Source: a bacterium BMS3Bbin08 (GTDB lineage Bacteria; Nitrospirota; Thermodesulfovibrionia; UBA6902; BMS3Bbin08). Taken from it: DNA of 43,070 bases. The notes under the pieces are model-generated. The model saw nothing but the letters and a program-made list of their open reading frames with translations. It made no database searches and was not told the origin of the DNA. Made by a program: the position numbers and the translations under genes. The stretch covers positions 1 to 43,070 of the forward strand of contig BDTR01000046.1 of assembly GCA_002897775.1 (NCBI GenBank). Reading direction: 5' to 3'. Below, piece after piece: positions 7,063 through 15,878 of this stretch (position 1 is its first letter; the number at the start of each line of letters is the position of its first letter).

Positions 7063-7541
7063 ATTATCCTCCGAGATTCATTGTTATTTTAGTCTTTTAT
7101 AGCACAATGCCCCAATCAGTCAACACTATTAGCTGCATTTGCTTGTTAGGTATTCTCTCTACAAAAGTTGCTTTTACTCTTGCTGAGTCCTTCAACAAAT
7201 TCAGAGCAACATACCTTTTATAGCACAATAATACGCGTTTGATAAATCAATAAGTTTAATAGGTCGGATTAATATATTTAATACTTATGGAATGATGAAA
7301 ATAGAGAACAGAAATGACAATATACCCTCCACCATGCCATCATGCCAAACAGACTGGCAGACAAGAACAGACTGGCAGGCAGGCATGAACTGGTCTACGA
7401 CTCATAGAGCGGGCAAGCAGCACAAATTCACTGGCTGATTCAGCAGTTATCAGGTGCTTTGCCATTGTCCCGGCTTTAATTTGTAATGTTGCGGGGAAAT
7501 CAGTATAATTCTTCAAGATTAATTTAGCGGAAGGGGAAAAA
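7063..7541. other. Intergenic region with direct repeats and an attC-like core
   Basis: About 480 bp with no convincing gene. CTTTTATAGCACAAT occurs at 7094-7108 and again at 7215-7229, a 15-bp direct repeat 121 bp apart. GCTTGTTAGGT at 7141-7151 matches the attC core consensus GTTRRRY, and GCACAATGC/GCATTTGC flanks it as a weak stem. ACAGACTGGCAG is repeated around 7348-7375. The promoter of the nfeD operon should lie at the left end. Confidence 0.4.
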
Positions 7542-7617
7542 TGGTGGGCAGTCGCAGAATCGAACTGCGGACACGAGGCTTTTCAGGCCTCTGCTCTACC
7601 GACTGAGCTAACTGCCC
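7542..7617 (-). tRNA. tRNA-Phe (GAA)
   Basis: The minus strand folds as a complete 76-nt cloverleaf with encoded CCA. The acceptor is GGGCAGT/ACTGCCC and the D-arm contains AGCTCAGTCGGTAGAGC. The anticodon stem GAGGC/GCCTC encloses loop CTGAAAA with anticodon GAA, and the T-arm is GCAGTTCGATTCTGC. Confidence 0.97.
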
Positions 7618-7806
7618 TGTTTAAAAACCAGATAGAACTATAACCCATATTTTTTTTTGTTGTCAAGATTTACGAATAAATCCTGATTGCACAGATAAGA
7701 GGAAGATAAAGCAAATTACACTGACAAGGGTTTGACAGTATAATACAATAAATTGGTAAAATCATCAGGAAATCTGAGCAATTAAGAATTTACTGTTAAA
7801 AATCCT

Positions 7807-9396
7807 ATGATAAAAAAGTCCGATATAGCGCTTGCTCTGCTGTCAGGCGTACTGCTGGTCCTGGGGTTTGCTCCGCTTGACCTTTATCTCATGGCATGGA
7901 TCGCGCTTATCCCCCTTCTTTTAAGCCTGAGTGGGAAAAGACTAAGGAACTGTTTTATTCTCGGCATGCTGACCGGTGTTGTATATTTCGGCGGTACGGT
8001 CTACTGGGTATTTAATTCAGTGTATTTTTATGGTAACGTGCCTGCTGTACTTAGTCTGCTTGTGGTAATGGCGCTTTGTCTGTACCTGGGGCTTTATGTC
8101 GGGGTGTTCTCAATACTTTACGGGTATTTGACAAGGCATTCAAGGTTTCCCGCGCTTTTTCTTGTTCCGGTGCTATGGGTTACTCTTGAATTCCTGCGAA
8201 CATATGTTGTTACGGGCTTCCCGTGGTCTGTGCTGGGATATACCCAGTATAAGATACTGCCGATCATCCAGATAGCTGATATCACAGGGGTTTATGGAGT
8301 CTCATTTTTGGTAGCAGCGGTAAACGGCGCGATCTTTGACCTGGCTGTGCTGTGGCCGCGCAGACTGGACCGCATGCCTCTTTTTGAGCGCGGTCCAACT
8401 ATCATAGGATTGTTCTGTCTTGTACTGATTATTGTTTCATCCCTTATCTACGGCGTGGTGAGGCTGAAAGCAGAGGAAAAGGGGCATAAGATACGCGCCG
8501 CAGTAGTGCAGGGCAACTTTGAGCAGGAAAAAAAATGGGATATTAACGCCCAGAGAGAGATAATCGATACATACAAAAGGCTTACTATAGAGGCCTCTGA
8601 ATTCTCCCCGGACATTATTGTCTGGCCTGAAAGCGCCCTGCCTTTTGTATTCGGCAGGGATGAGAGGCTTACCGCCGAGATCACAGAATTCCAGAAAACT
8701 CTGGGCGCCTACCTTCTTTTTGGAAGCGTAATTGTTAAGGGCGTGAAAGACGATAAATACGAGCTATCAAACAGCGCGGTACTGATGTCTCCTGATGGAG
8801 AAGTGTTGTCTGTATATGATAAGATCCATCTGGTGCCTTTTGGTGAATATGTCCCGCTCAGGAAAATATTCCCGTTCATAGGAAAACTGGTCGCGGCGAT
8901 CGGGGATTTCAGGCCCGGTGAAGAATATACTGTTATGGACGCCCCTCCGGCCAGGGTCAGCGCTCCGATATGTTATGAGATCATATTCCCGGGCCTGGTC
9001 AGGCAGTTTGTGCTGGATGGCGCCAACGTTCTTGCTACAGTTACGAATGACGCGTGGTTCGGACGTTCATCCGCGCCTTACCAGCACTTTTCCATGGCTG
9101 TGTTCAGGGCAATTGAAAACAGAGTGCCTGTTGTAAGGGCCGCGAACACCGGTGTCTCAGGGTTCATAGACACCAGGGGCAGGATAAAAAGCAGGAGCGA
9201 TATTTTTGTTGAAGCTGTGCTGACAGAGGAGCTAACGGTCGGTTCTTCTGAAAAAACTTTTTATACAAGGTATGGAGACCTCTTTGTGTTTTTTTGTATA
9301 ATCAGTTGTGTGCTGCTGATAGCCAATAATGTAAACCCGAATAAAGAAAAAGGCTTTCCAGGTTTTTTCAGGGGAAATGACAGGAGGAAATGGTAA
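7807..9396 (+). CDS. lnt: Apolipoprotein N-acyltransferase
   Basis: Lnt adds the third acyl chain to the N-terminal cysteine of lipoproteins in the inner membrane. The 529-residue product has about seven hydrophobic segments in residues 1-220 and a nitrilase-fold domain in about 225-500. The catalytic triad is visible: E275 in VWPESALPF, K339 in YDKIHLVPFGEY and C389 in APICYEIIFP. A last membrane helix lies near 497-515. Length and layout match the family. Its TAA stop shares a base with the prfB start (TAATG), so the two genes are translationally coupled. Upstream lies the divergent tRNA-Phe. Confidence 0.95.
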   Translation: MIKKSDIALALLSGVLLVLGFAPLDLYLMAWIALIPLLLSLSGKRLRNCFILGMLTGVVYFGGTVYWVFNSVYFYGNVPAVLSLLVVMALCLYLGLYVGVFSILYGYLTRHSRFPALFLVPVLWVTLEFLRTYVVTGFPWSVLGYTQYKILPIIQIADITGVYGVSFLVAAVNGAIFDLAVLWPRRLDRMPLFERGPTIIGLFCLVLIIVSSLIYGVVRLKAEEKGHKIRAAVVQGNFEQEKKWDINAQREIIDTYKRLTIEASEFSPDIIVWPESALPFVFGRDERLTAEITEFQKTLGAYLLFGSVIVKGVKDDKYELSNSAVLMSPDGEVLSVYDKIHLVPFGEYVPLRKIFPFIGKLVAAIGDFRPGEEYTVMDAPPARVSAPICYEIIFPGLVRQFVLDGANVLATVTNDAWFGRSSAPYQHFSMAVFRAIENRVPVVRAANTGVSGFIDTRGRIKSRSDIFVEAVLTEELTVGSSEKTFYTRYGDLFVFFCIISCVLLIANNVNPNKEKGFPGFFRGNDRRKW

Positions 9397-10509
9397 TGAT
9401 CACCTATGAAGTGATAAAGGACAAATTAAAAGAAATAGAAGCAAGGATCTACGCGCTCAGGGGGTATCTTTGATGTCCCTTCTCTTTCAAAACAGCATGA
9501 AGACCTGCAGAAAAAACTCGTAGCCCGGGACCTCTGGGACTCTCCGGCAAAGGCACAGGCATTACTTAAAGAAAAGGCCGCTATTGAGAATACGCTTGAG
9601 CCTTTTACTCTCATTGAAAAGAAGTTCGAAGACATCGGTGTTCTTCTCGAACTTTCTAAGGAGGAGGGGGGAGAGGTTTTCCTGAAGGATGCCGGCAGGG
9701 ATATAGAGATACTTCTATCTGATCTCGATGAAATTGAGCTGAAAAGCACTTTCACGCAGATAGAGGACAGGAACAATGCCATAATGACCATCCATCCGGG
9801 GGCAGGTGGCACAGAGAGTCAGGACTGGGCCCAGATCCTGATGAGGATGTATATCAAGTGGGCGGAGCTCAAAGGGTTCAAGGTTGAGATGGTCGAACTT
9901 CTGCCCGGTGAAGAGGCAGGGATAAAGAGCGCGACACTGACCATTAGCGGCGATTACGCGTACGGCTACCTCAAGGGAGAGGCAGGCGTTCACAGATTAG
10001 TCAGGATCTCGCCGTTCGATGCCAATAAAAGGCGTCACACGTCATTCGCGGCAATCCTCGTTTATCCTGAGATAAGCGAAGATATTGATGTTGAATTAAA
10101 GGACGATGATCTGAGGGTAGACACCTTCAGGGCGTCAGGTGCGGGAGGCCAGCATGTGAACAAGACCTCTTCCGCGGTCAGGCTTACGCATATTCCGACA
10201 GGCATTGTTGTCAGCTGTCAGAACCAGAGGTCCCAGCACAAGAACAAGGAGACGGCGCGCAAGATACTCAGGTCGCGTCTGTACACTCTTAAGAAAAAGG
10301 AACAGGATGAAAAAAAGGAGGAATTCATAGGCGAGAAAAAGGATATCGCGTGGGGAAGCCAGATAAGGTCATACACACTTCAGCCTTACCAGCTTATAAA
10401 AGACCACAGGACAGGCATTGAGACAGGCAATGTGAATGCCGTACTGGACGGCAATATAGATGATTTTATTAAAGGGTATTTAATGAGGAAAAAGGAAAGA
10501 AAACAGTGA
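9396..10509 (+). CDS. prfB: Peptide chain release factor 2 (programmed +1 frameshift)
   Basis: RF2 terminates translation at UGA and UAA. The gene is read as two frames. The first 25 codons (9396-9470) end at an in-frame TGA at 9471-9473. A +1 shift at CTT-T continues into the long frame to 10509, giving about 370 residues. The product has the SPF tripeptide that reads the stop codon (ISPFDANKRRHTSF) and the GGQ motif that triggers peptide hydrolysis (GAGGQHVNK, about 10144-10152). Length matches the family. The start overlaps the lnt stop. The frameshift autoregulates RF2: low RF2 lets the ribosome pause at UGA and shift. Confidence 0.97.
9459..9473 (+). promoter_or_regulatory. prfB programmed frameshift signal
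   Basis: AGGGGGTATCTTTGA carries the internal Shine-Dalgarno-like AGGGGG, the CTT slippery codon and the UGA stop, the same arrangement as in E. coli prfB. Joining the frames after CTT gives LRGYLDVPSL, a normal RF2 N-terminus. Confidence 0.95.
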
Positions 10510-10518
10510 CCAGTGAAA

Positions 10519-10575
10519 CATCTGAGATTTTAAATTTTAAATTTAAGATTGTACCCTCTACCCTCTACTTTTTAA
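10519..10575. repeat. AT-rich intergenic repeat-like spacer
   Basis: TTTTAAATTTTAAATTTAAG followed by TACCCTCTACCCTCTAC. Similar AT-rich and CTCTAC-type tracts recur between genes at 22709-22800, 24767-24893 and 35306-35383, so it may be a degenerate member of the same family. Confidence 0.35.
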
Positions 10576-10578
10576 AGT

Positions 10579-11082
10579 ATGGAAATTTTTGAACTTATTA
10601 AAACACGCCGGAGCATACGGAAATTCACGGATGAGCCGGTTTCCGATGAGACGCTCAATAAAATAATAGAGGCGGGCACATGGGCTCCGTCAGGCCTGAA
10701 CAACCAGCCGTGGAAGTTCGCTGTTGTAAAGGATGACGGGCTTAAGGAACAAATTTCCAGACTGACCCGTTATTCAAAGATAATTTTAAGCGCGAACGCG
10801 TTGATAGCGGTCTTTCTGGACAATTCCGAAAGTTATGACAGGACAAAGGACTGCCAGGCAATTGGCGCGTGTATGCAGAACATGCTGCTGACCATCCATT
10901 CAATGGGGCTTGGCGCTGTGTGGCTTGGCGAGATACTGAAGAGTAAGGACAAAGTGCGTGAGCTGGTCGGAGGTTCAGAAGACCTTGAGCTTATGGCAGT
11001 AGTAGCCCTTGGGCACCCTTTGGAAAATGGTGGAAAGAAGGGCAGGAAAGGTTTGGATAAAACCGTATTTTTCAGGAAATGA
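10579..11082 (+). CDS. Nitroreductase family protein
   Basis: The 167-residue protein is a compact FMN-dependent nitroreductase-fold enzyme. The N-terminal signature ELIKTRRSIRKFTDEPV is followed by TWAPSGLNNQPWKFAVV, which contacts FMN. The C-terminal part has GLGAVWLGEI and ALGHP, also family-typical. Members use NAD(P)H to reduce nitro groups, quinones or flavin; the substrate cannot be read from sequence. It stands alone, 70 bp after prfB, separated by an AT-rich repeat-like spacer. A second, unrelated-length paralogue lies at 29298-29867. Confidence 0.9.
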   Translation: MEIFELIKTRRSIRKFTDEPVSDETLNKIIEAGTWAPSGLNNQPWKFAVVKDDGLKEQISRLTRYSKIILSANALIAVFLDNSESYDRTKDCQAIGACMQNMLLTIHSMGLGAVWLGEILKSKDKVRELVGGSEDLELMAVVALGHPLENGGKKGRKGLDKTVFFRK

Positions 11083-11134
11083 TTGCTCATGTGTGATTAC
11101 GCGGCGGAAGTAACGATACGGACGTTTTATATTT

Positions 11135-11311
11135 TTATTGAGTCTCGATCTTTTCCGCTTCGTCAATGAGCATGACTGGTATGTCGTTCTTAATGCGGTA
11201 AAGAAGCTTGCAGTTATCGCAGATAAGGCCGTTCTGTAATTCATCTAATCTGATATCGCCCTTGCATTTCGGACACGCGAGGATGTCAAAAAGTTCTTTA
11301 TCTATCGGCAT
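11135..11311 (-). CDS. Trm112-like zinc-binding protein
   Basis: A 58-residue ORF starting at ATG 11309-11311 behind GAAGGA. It has the Trm112/YcaR pattern: MPIDKELFDILACPKCKGD at the N-terminus, a second cysteine pair in ICDNCKLLY, and the ending IKNDIPVMLIDEA. The four cysteines should bind zinc. Trm112 proteins act as small partner subunits for methyltransferases in some organisms; in bacteria the partner is mostly unknown. It is monocistronic between the nitroreductase (opposite strand) and the pilus cluster. Confidence 0.9.
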   Translation of the reverse strand: MPIDKELFDILACPKCKGDIRLDELQNGLICDNCKLLYRIKNDIPVMLIDEAEKIETQ

Positions 11312-11431
11312 GTATATTTCCTTCTGTCAGGTTAGTCAATGTTCTGATGAACCGGTTCCGCAAGTTGTAAACTAAAAACTCTGAGACAATAATTCGCAAT
11401 TTGGCTTTTGCTGTTTGGAATTTTATTCATT

Positions 11432-11887
11432 CTACCATATGATCGTAACTGTCAGGGTATCATTGTAAAGCCCCGCTGAAATATCCTGCCCCGGAGGTAT
11501 TCTGCCGTAAACAGACACGTTTACCACTGTCCAGGCGGGTGCTGTCCCCGATATTGTATAGGTACTTCCGCTGCCGTCTCCCCAAATTTGTGTTCTGGCA
11601 GGGTTTCTGTACAGGTTATAGTCCATGAGGTCAGGCCCGGCTGTAAGCTGCATCTGTCTGGGGTCAAAGCCGCCGGAGTTGGGACTTGGACCAATTGTTC
11701 CAGTCAGGAAAGTCACTGAACTGCAGAATACACTAATCGTTCCTGCAGAGTCAGTTGGCGCGGGTGAGAAGACGTCATAGTTCCCGAAGTTTACAGGTGA
11801 AGTCCAGACCCAGCAGGTTGCCGAGGCATTACCAGCCCATAAAAAGATAAGAAACAGTATTACCAGAATCCATTTGGCCTTACTCAC
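11432..11887 (-). CDS. Spore coat U domain pilin (probable tip or minor subunit)
   Basis: The start is GTG 11885-11887, which overlaps the usher stop (GTGAGTAA) and has GGGAGAG behind it; a longer frame to 11923 lacks this support. The 151-residue product has a signal peptide (KAKWILVILFLIFLWAGNASA). It then has a spore-coat-U/archaic pilin domain: CWVWTSPVNFGNYDVFSP, a second cysteine in SVFCSS, YNLYRNPARTQIWGDGSG, and a C-terminal GLYNDTLTVTIIW beta strand. Subunits of this fold are secreted by chaperone-usher machines. Being the last gene, after the usher, it occupies the tip-adhesin position of Csu-like operons. Confidence 0.85.
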   Translation of the reverse strand: MSKAKWILVILFLIFLWAGNASATCWVWTSPVNFGNYDVFSPAPTDSAGTISVFCSSVTFLTGTIGPSPNSGGFDPRQMQLTAGPDLMDYNLYRNPARTQIWGDGSGSTYTISGTAPAWTVVNVSVYGRIPPGQDISAGLYNDTLTVTIIW

Positions 11888-14213
11888 AGATTTGCTCTCC
11901 CAGGTCAATGAACATCTCATCACTCTCTGGTATTATTATATCAAACTCGCAGTCTTTTCCGATGTAAGTGATCTCCGCGCTATATTCGCCGGCTGGTATG
12001 TTCTCCAGATAAAATTCCCCTTCCATGCCGATCAGTCCTTCAACAGGGCGGCCCCCTACGTGAACAAGCATAACTGTAGACTCTATCGGCATCTTTACCC
12101 CTCCATCTAACAAATAAACTGTTCCTGTAATGCCCTGTATCTTGTGAGTATCGAACCTGACCAGTGAACCGCTCCTGTAAGGGGGAACGATGTATTTGGT
12201 AAACGATGGAACATTATAGTTAATTGGGATATCCCTGTTTTCTATACTAATTTTATTATTGTCAAAAGAGTGCAGATTTGGAATTATCAGGTTACCGTTT
12301 CGGTTAGTTCTGCCTGCCTCATTGCCATAATAATATACCCTTACCCCTTCCTGCTTTCCAACCGTTACTTTAGCGAAGCTGTCATTTATTGGCCTGCTGA
12401 AGAATATTGATTTGCCAATATACCCTATGCCTCCGGAGACAGAGAACCTGTAACCATCGGTATCCTCTCTTCTGTGATACTGTGCATCATAAAGCCCATG
12501 TCTGTTCTGGTACTGCAGCCCCCCGTTAATATTATTTTGGCCTTTGGAACTTTCCACATCAGCCCTGAAGCCAAAACCGCTGCCAACCGGAAGACCCTTG
12601 TGAATACTGATCTTCCTGCGTTCTTTGTCTTCCCCGCCGGTGTAGCTTATGTTGCCGGATACACGCCTGCCCAGATATATATGGAGGCCTAAGAATATCT
12701 CATCTTCAGTGGCAGTATTCTTTGTTTCACTCGCGATCAAAAAGAAGGACGCATTCCTTGTTATGGGCTTGCTATAAGAAATAGTAATCCTCGAGGTGTT
12801 GGTACCGATATGCATGTTGGAGGACGAATACCCTGCTGTAAAGGAACCGAAGCCTTTTGTCTTAAAGCCTGCTACACTGCTGAACTGCAATTTTGCCTTG
12901 TCATCCGGCGGCTTAATTATGAGATTGGAATATTCTTTGGAGTTAGACCGTAAAGAAACCCTTATCCCGATATTGTTTGACTGAAAAGAATATCCCAGAA
13001 AACCGCTGTATCCGGATTCACCCGATGAATTGCTCAGGGCAATAGCGGTATCCAGAACACCTGCGTCAAAAACAGATATTGAAGCTGTAGGCCCAATGTT
13101 TATTAAATCCTCCGATGCCTCCGCGGCATATCCCGCTTTAAAATTATTGGTAAACCCGAAACTGTGGAAACCCAGGAATGCGGCGTTCGAATATGAAAAA
13201 CTTTTCTCCCCGAGTTTTTCCCTTAAAAAACCAATGCTGTAGCTGTATTCATGAAGACCTTTTTTTAGGAGTTTGTCGGTGTAATAATATGGTGTTGATA
13301 TGATCTTTTCTCTTCCGTACGCGTCTTTAATGACTATGCTTGCAGTCCCCAACCCTACAGTTGCCGGGACATCCGTAAACAAAAACTCTCCAGGCGAGAG
13401 CCTTTCCTTTCTCACAAGCAGGTCGTTTAAATAAACCTCAATGTCTGAAGGTGTCTCAAGGGTACCGCTCAGGTTCAGGGAGGGATATTGTATGAAGTAC
13501 GGGGCAATGGAAAAGTTCTTTGAAAAATTTATACCCCCGAGTGTGACCCCTGAGCCTAATGTGCCTGATAAGGCGGAAAAGTCACCGAGTGTGAGAGTTC
13601 TCAGCCGCTGTCTGTCGTTAAAGGTAAGGTTTGTCATTAATCTCACGAAATTGTCCGCGTCTCCTGTATCCGTGTCCGTATACGCGAACGTGGTCATTCC
13701 AAGATAATCGCCGGCGCTGATGCCCAGCTCGCCTGACATATCAAAAGAAGACTCATCAGCTTCATCAGTATAGATCAGAGCGTAATTGAGGAACGCGGAG
13801 GTGTCTTTTGTGTAGGTGACGTCATAAGGTATCTCATAAGAGATGTCAATAGAGTGTTTCCTGAATAAGGATGGATCCGCGGTGATGCGCAGGGCCACGG
13901 CTTTTTCATCGATCCTGAATTCAAGCCCCTGGATCGACCTTAATGAGACATACGCATCGCCGTCATACTGAATATCCCGGCCCAACTTTTCTTTAAGTTT
14001 CATATTATCGAGGGTGTTCCTTCTTATCCATATGTCACTGTCCGGCGCGAGTATCACGAAGAACTCGCCTTTGTCCTCTTCATTTAATATCAGTTTCAGG
14101 ATTGCGGCCTCTTGTGACAGTACCGCATTGACGTTAAAGCCGAGAGATAGGATTAAGACGCCCAGAAAGATGCTATGGAGCGCACATCTCCGTGGAAATA
14201 TCGAGTTTTTCAT
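11880..14213 (-). CDS. Outer-membrane fimbrial usher (FimD/PapC-like, archaic type)
   Basis: The 777-residue product has a signal peptide and an N-terminal chaperone-binding domain (ILKLILNEEDKGEFFVILAPDSDIWI...). A long beta-barrel region rich in Gly, Tyr and Ser follows, with a plug (about residues 245-310, LNLSGTLETPSDIEVYLNDL), and then C-terminal beta domains ending GEQICE. Ushers form the outer-membrane pore that polymerises subunits handed over by the chaperone. Its start overlaps the chaperone gene by 41 bases, and its stop overlaps the next pilin. The compact size is typical of archaic (sigma) chaperone-usher systems rather than the larger classical ushers. Confidence 0.93.
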   Translation of the reverse strand: MKNSIFPRRCALHSIFLGVLILSLGFNVNAVLSQEAAILKLILNEEDKGEFFVILAPDSDIWIRRNTLDNMKLKEKLGRDIQYDGDAYVSLRSIQGLEFRIDEKAVALRITADPSLFRKHSIDISYEIPYDVTYTKDTSAFLNYALIYTDEADESSFDMSGELGISAGDYLGMTTFAYTDTDTGDADNFVRLMTNLTFNDRQRLRTLTLGDFSALSGTLGSGVTLGGINFSKNFSIAPYFIQYPSLNLSGTLETPSDIEVYLNDLLVRKERLSPGEFLFTDVPATVGLGTASIVIKDAYGREKIISTPYYYTDKLLKKGLHEYSYSIGFLREKLGEKSFSYSNAAFLGFHSFGFTNNFKAGYAAEASEDLINIGPTASISVFDAGVLDTAIALSNSSGESGYSGFLGYSFQSNNIGIRVSLRSNSKEYSNLIIKPPDDKAKLQFSSVAGFKTKGFGSFTAGYSSSNMHIGTNTSRITISYSKPITRNASFFLIASETKNTATEDEIFLGLHIYLGRRVSGNISYTGGEDKERRKISIHKGLPVGSGFGFRADVESSKGQNNINGGLQYQNRHGLYDAQYHRREDTDGYRFSVSGGIGYIGKSIFFSRPINDSFAKVTVGKQEGVRVYYYGNEAGRTNRNGNLIIPNLHSFDNNKISIENRDIPINYNVPSFTKYIVPPYRSGSLVRFDTHKIQGITGTVYLLDGGVKMPIESTVMLVHVGGRPVEGLIGMEGEFYLENIPAGEYSAEITYIGKDCEFDIIIPESDEMFIDLGEQICE

Positions 14214-14937
14214 TTAAGGAAAGTTTGTCGGTGTTAATATCGATATTGAGTGTTTTTGTGTTTGGACAATTATCAGCAGGTAAATCAACAGTAAAGACCT
14301 TTGAGTTTCCGCCAAGAAGGTACCATCCCCCTATTTCAGTATTGAATGTCTCTTTACCTTCGGCATCGGTCCCCTTCACTTTCACTGTTTTTATAATAAA
14401 ATGGCTGTTCCCCTGGTTTTTTAGGGTGAACAACAGGCGGCCTTTTATCAACGCCGCTTTTTCTATGACTGCTTTTGCCTCGGTCTTGAGGGGCGATATG
14501 AATATAGGGACCCCTATCCTCAGGAGTATTCTCACCGCGGTTGTTTCCACACTGCGGGGCGCGGGAACCTCCTCTATATAGAGCCTGTATGTTTTTTCGT
14601 GTTTGCCGGGCGGTATTTTAGTGCCGATCCTTACCAGACGCTCTTCGCCTTGCGGGATCCTGAAGATCTTCGGGAAAAAGATTATATCTTTCGTGGGGGA
14701 ATAGACATTTTTAACTTCTTTGTCCTGTTCCCATTTATATGCCCTTAACTGCAGGGTAAGTTCTTCCTCAGACGCATTTTTTAATGTAAGGATGTCTATT
14801 TTACGTTGACCGTCAAAAAAAACGCGGGTAGGGCTTATGGAGAGATTTGCTGAAAGAGCGTTTTCAGGTAACAGGGAGGTGAATATCAAAAGGCAAATAA
14901 TGGCCGGCAGCAGAGATATAAAGGTGTTTTTCCCCAT
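14173..14937 (-). CDS. Periplasmic pilus chaperone (PapD-like, archaic type)
   Basis: The 254-residue protein has a signal peptide (about 1-29) followed by two immunoglobulin-like domains. The first has NLSISPTRVFFDGQRKIDIL, FFPKIFRIPQGEERLVRIG (the strand that donates to subunits) and KTYRLYIEEVP. The chaperone stabilises pilin subunits by donor-strand complementation and delivers them to the usher encoded next. It follows the main subunit gene after a palindromic spacer, and its 3' end overlaps the usher start. Confidence 0.92.
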   Translation of the reverse strand: MGKNTFISLLPAIICLLIFTSLLPENALSANLSISPTRVFFDGQRKIDILTLKNASEEELTLQLRAYKWEQDKEVKNVYSPTKDIIFFPKIFRIPQGEERLVRIGTKIPPGKHEKTYRLYIEEVPAPRSVETTAVRILLRIGVPIFISPLKTEAKAVIEKAALIKGRLLFTLKNQGNSHFIIKTVKVKGTDAEGKETFNTEIGGWYLLGGNSKVFTVDLPADNCPNTKTLNIDINTDKLSLNEKLDISTEMCAP

Positions 14938-14986
14938 GACATATAATAGTTGTTATCACAGAAGAATTCAATGCCGGTTATATAAA

Positions 14987-15018
14987 CAAACGGAGCATCT
15001 GATCAGATGCTCCGTTTG
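14987..15018 (-). terminator. Perfect 32-bp palindrome after the main pilin gene (attenuator or stabiliser)
   Basis: A perfect dyad with 16-bp arms (CAAACGGAGCATCTGA and its complement) lies between the main subunit stop (15043) and the chaperone start (14937). On the minus strand it is followed by TTTATATAA, so it could act as a partial terminator or as an mRNA-stabilising hairpin that raises subunit expression over chaperone and usher. Confidence 0.75.
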
Positions 15019-15042
15019 ATAGCCGGTCAAAATACGGTTTTT

Positions 15043-15507
15043 TTAGTACTCGACTGTGGCAGTTACTGACTCACTGTATGCGCCGGCCGCGGCATCCTGC
15101 AGTGCGGGGATCTTACCGTATATTTGTCTTGTCATAGGCGCGATGCCCGGCGAGGTATCAGGTGTGCCTACTGTAGCGCTCGGGAACACGATCAATCTGG
15201 TTGCGTCTGTGTAGAGATCATAGTCCAGTGTGTCCACCGGGCCGCTCATCACATTGGTTCTAACTATAAAGACCCCATAGCTTGAGCCTTTTGTGCAGAG
15301 GAAGGTGACGCTGCCCTGACCGTCGGTATTAGGAAGAGGGTCTGTTGGATCATACGTGCCAAAATCCACATCTGTGGTGCTTGAGATCATGCAAACGTCA
15401 ATACAATTCGCCTGCACAGTAAGTGTGTCGGTGTCTGTGAATGCCATGACTGCGCCGGCAGACAATAAAATAACTGCTGTCACGACCGCTATAACTAATC
15501 TCTTCAT
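15043..15507 (-). CDS. Spore coat U domain pilin (probable major subunit)
   Basis: The start is ATG 15505-15507 behind GAAGGAGGAAAG; a longer frame to 15582 adds a highly polar leader with no support. The 154-residue product has a signal peptide (MKRLVIAVVTAVILLSAGAVMA). The subunit domain carries a first cysteine cluster NCIDVCMIS, VDFGTYDPTDPLP, GSVTFLCTKGS, LDYDLYTDATRL and the terminal AYSESVTATVEY strand. This is the SCPU pilin layout. It lies first before the chaperone, behind a sigma-54 promoter, and is followed by a strong palindrome, which points to the major subunit. Confidence 0.87.
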   Translation of the reverse strand: MKRLVIAVVTAVILLSAGAVMAFTDTDTLTVQANCIDVCMISSTTDVDFGTYDPTDPLPNTDGQGSVTFLCTKGSSYGVFIVRTNVMSGPVDTLDYDLYTDATRLIVFPSATVGTPDTSPGIAPMTRQIYGKIPALQDAAAGAYSESVTATVEY

Positions 15508-15596
15508 CTTTCTTCCTCCTTCTCTTTTTTTATGCGTCGGATTTTTGTGTTTCTGAGATGTTGTTTCTGTCATCGTTCTCACCGGTATTTATAGTA

Positions 15597-15613
15597 TGCA
15601 AGTTAAATGCCAG
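15597..15613 (-). promoter_or_regulatory. Sigma-54 (-24/-12) promoter of the pilus operon
   Basis: The minus strand reads CTGGCATTTAACTTGCA: GG, ten bases, GC, with near-consensus flanks TGGCA and TTGCA. It lies about 90 bases upstream of the main pilin start, leaving a short leader. A sigma-54 activator gene lies in the same cluster. Confidence 0.75.
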
Positions 15614-15741
15614 AAATTTCGCGAGGGTCATCAATGAGCAAATTATGAGGTCAACTCTCTAAATTCAAAGAGTTTTTTTGTGATCAGATAAAAATTCCAG
15701 AATATACAAATGCCTTACTTTTTAGTAAAAAGTGAGCATTT

Positions 15742-15760
15742 TTGCGCACCGATTGCGCAA
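15742..15760 (-). promoter_or_regulatory. Candidate activator-binding dyad (UAS) for the pilus promoter
   Basis: TTGCGCA-N5-TGCGCAA is a 19-bp dyad about 145 bp upstream of the -12 element, the usual distance and half-site spacing for NtrC-family activators. A second dyad, GCACAGTTTGTGC, lies at 15789-15801. On the plus strand the first dyad is followed by TTTTT, so terminator function for plus transcripts is an alternative. Confidence 0.5.
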
Positions 15761-15878
15761 TTTTTGTCACTACTGCTGTCCAATTATCGCACAGTTTGTG
15801 CCCTGTCAATGCCATATTTTTCGCGTTCGCCGGTGTTTTATGTCAGGCCATATATTGCTTCACCCCCATTAAAAACAA

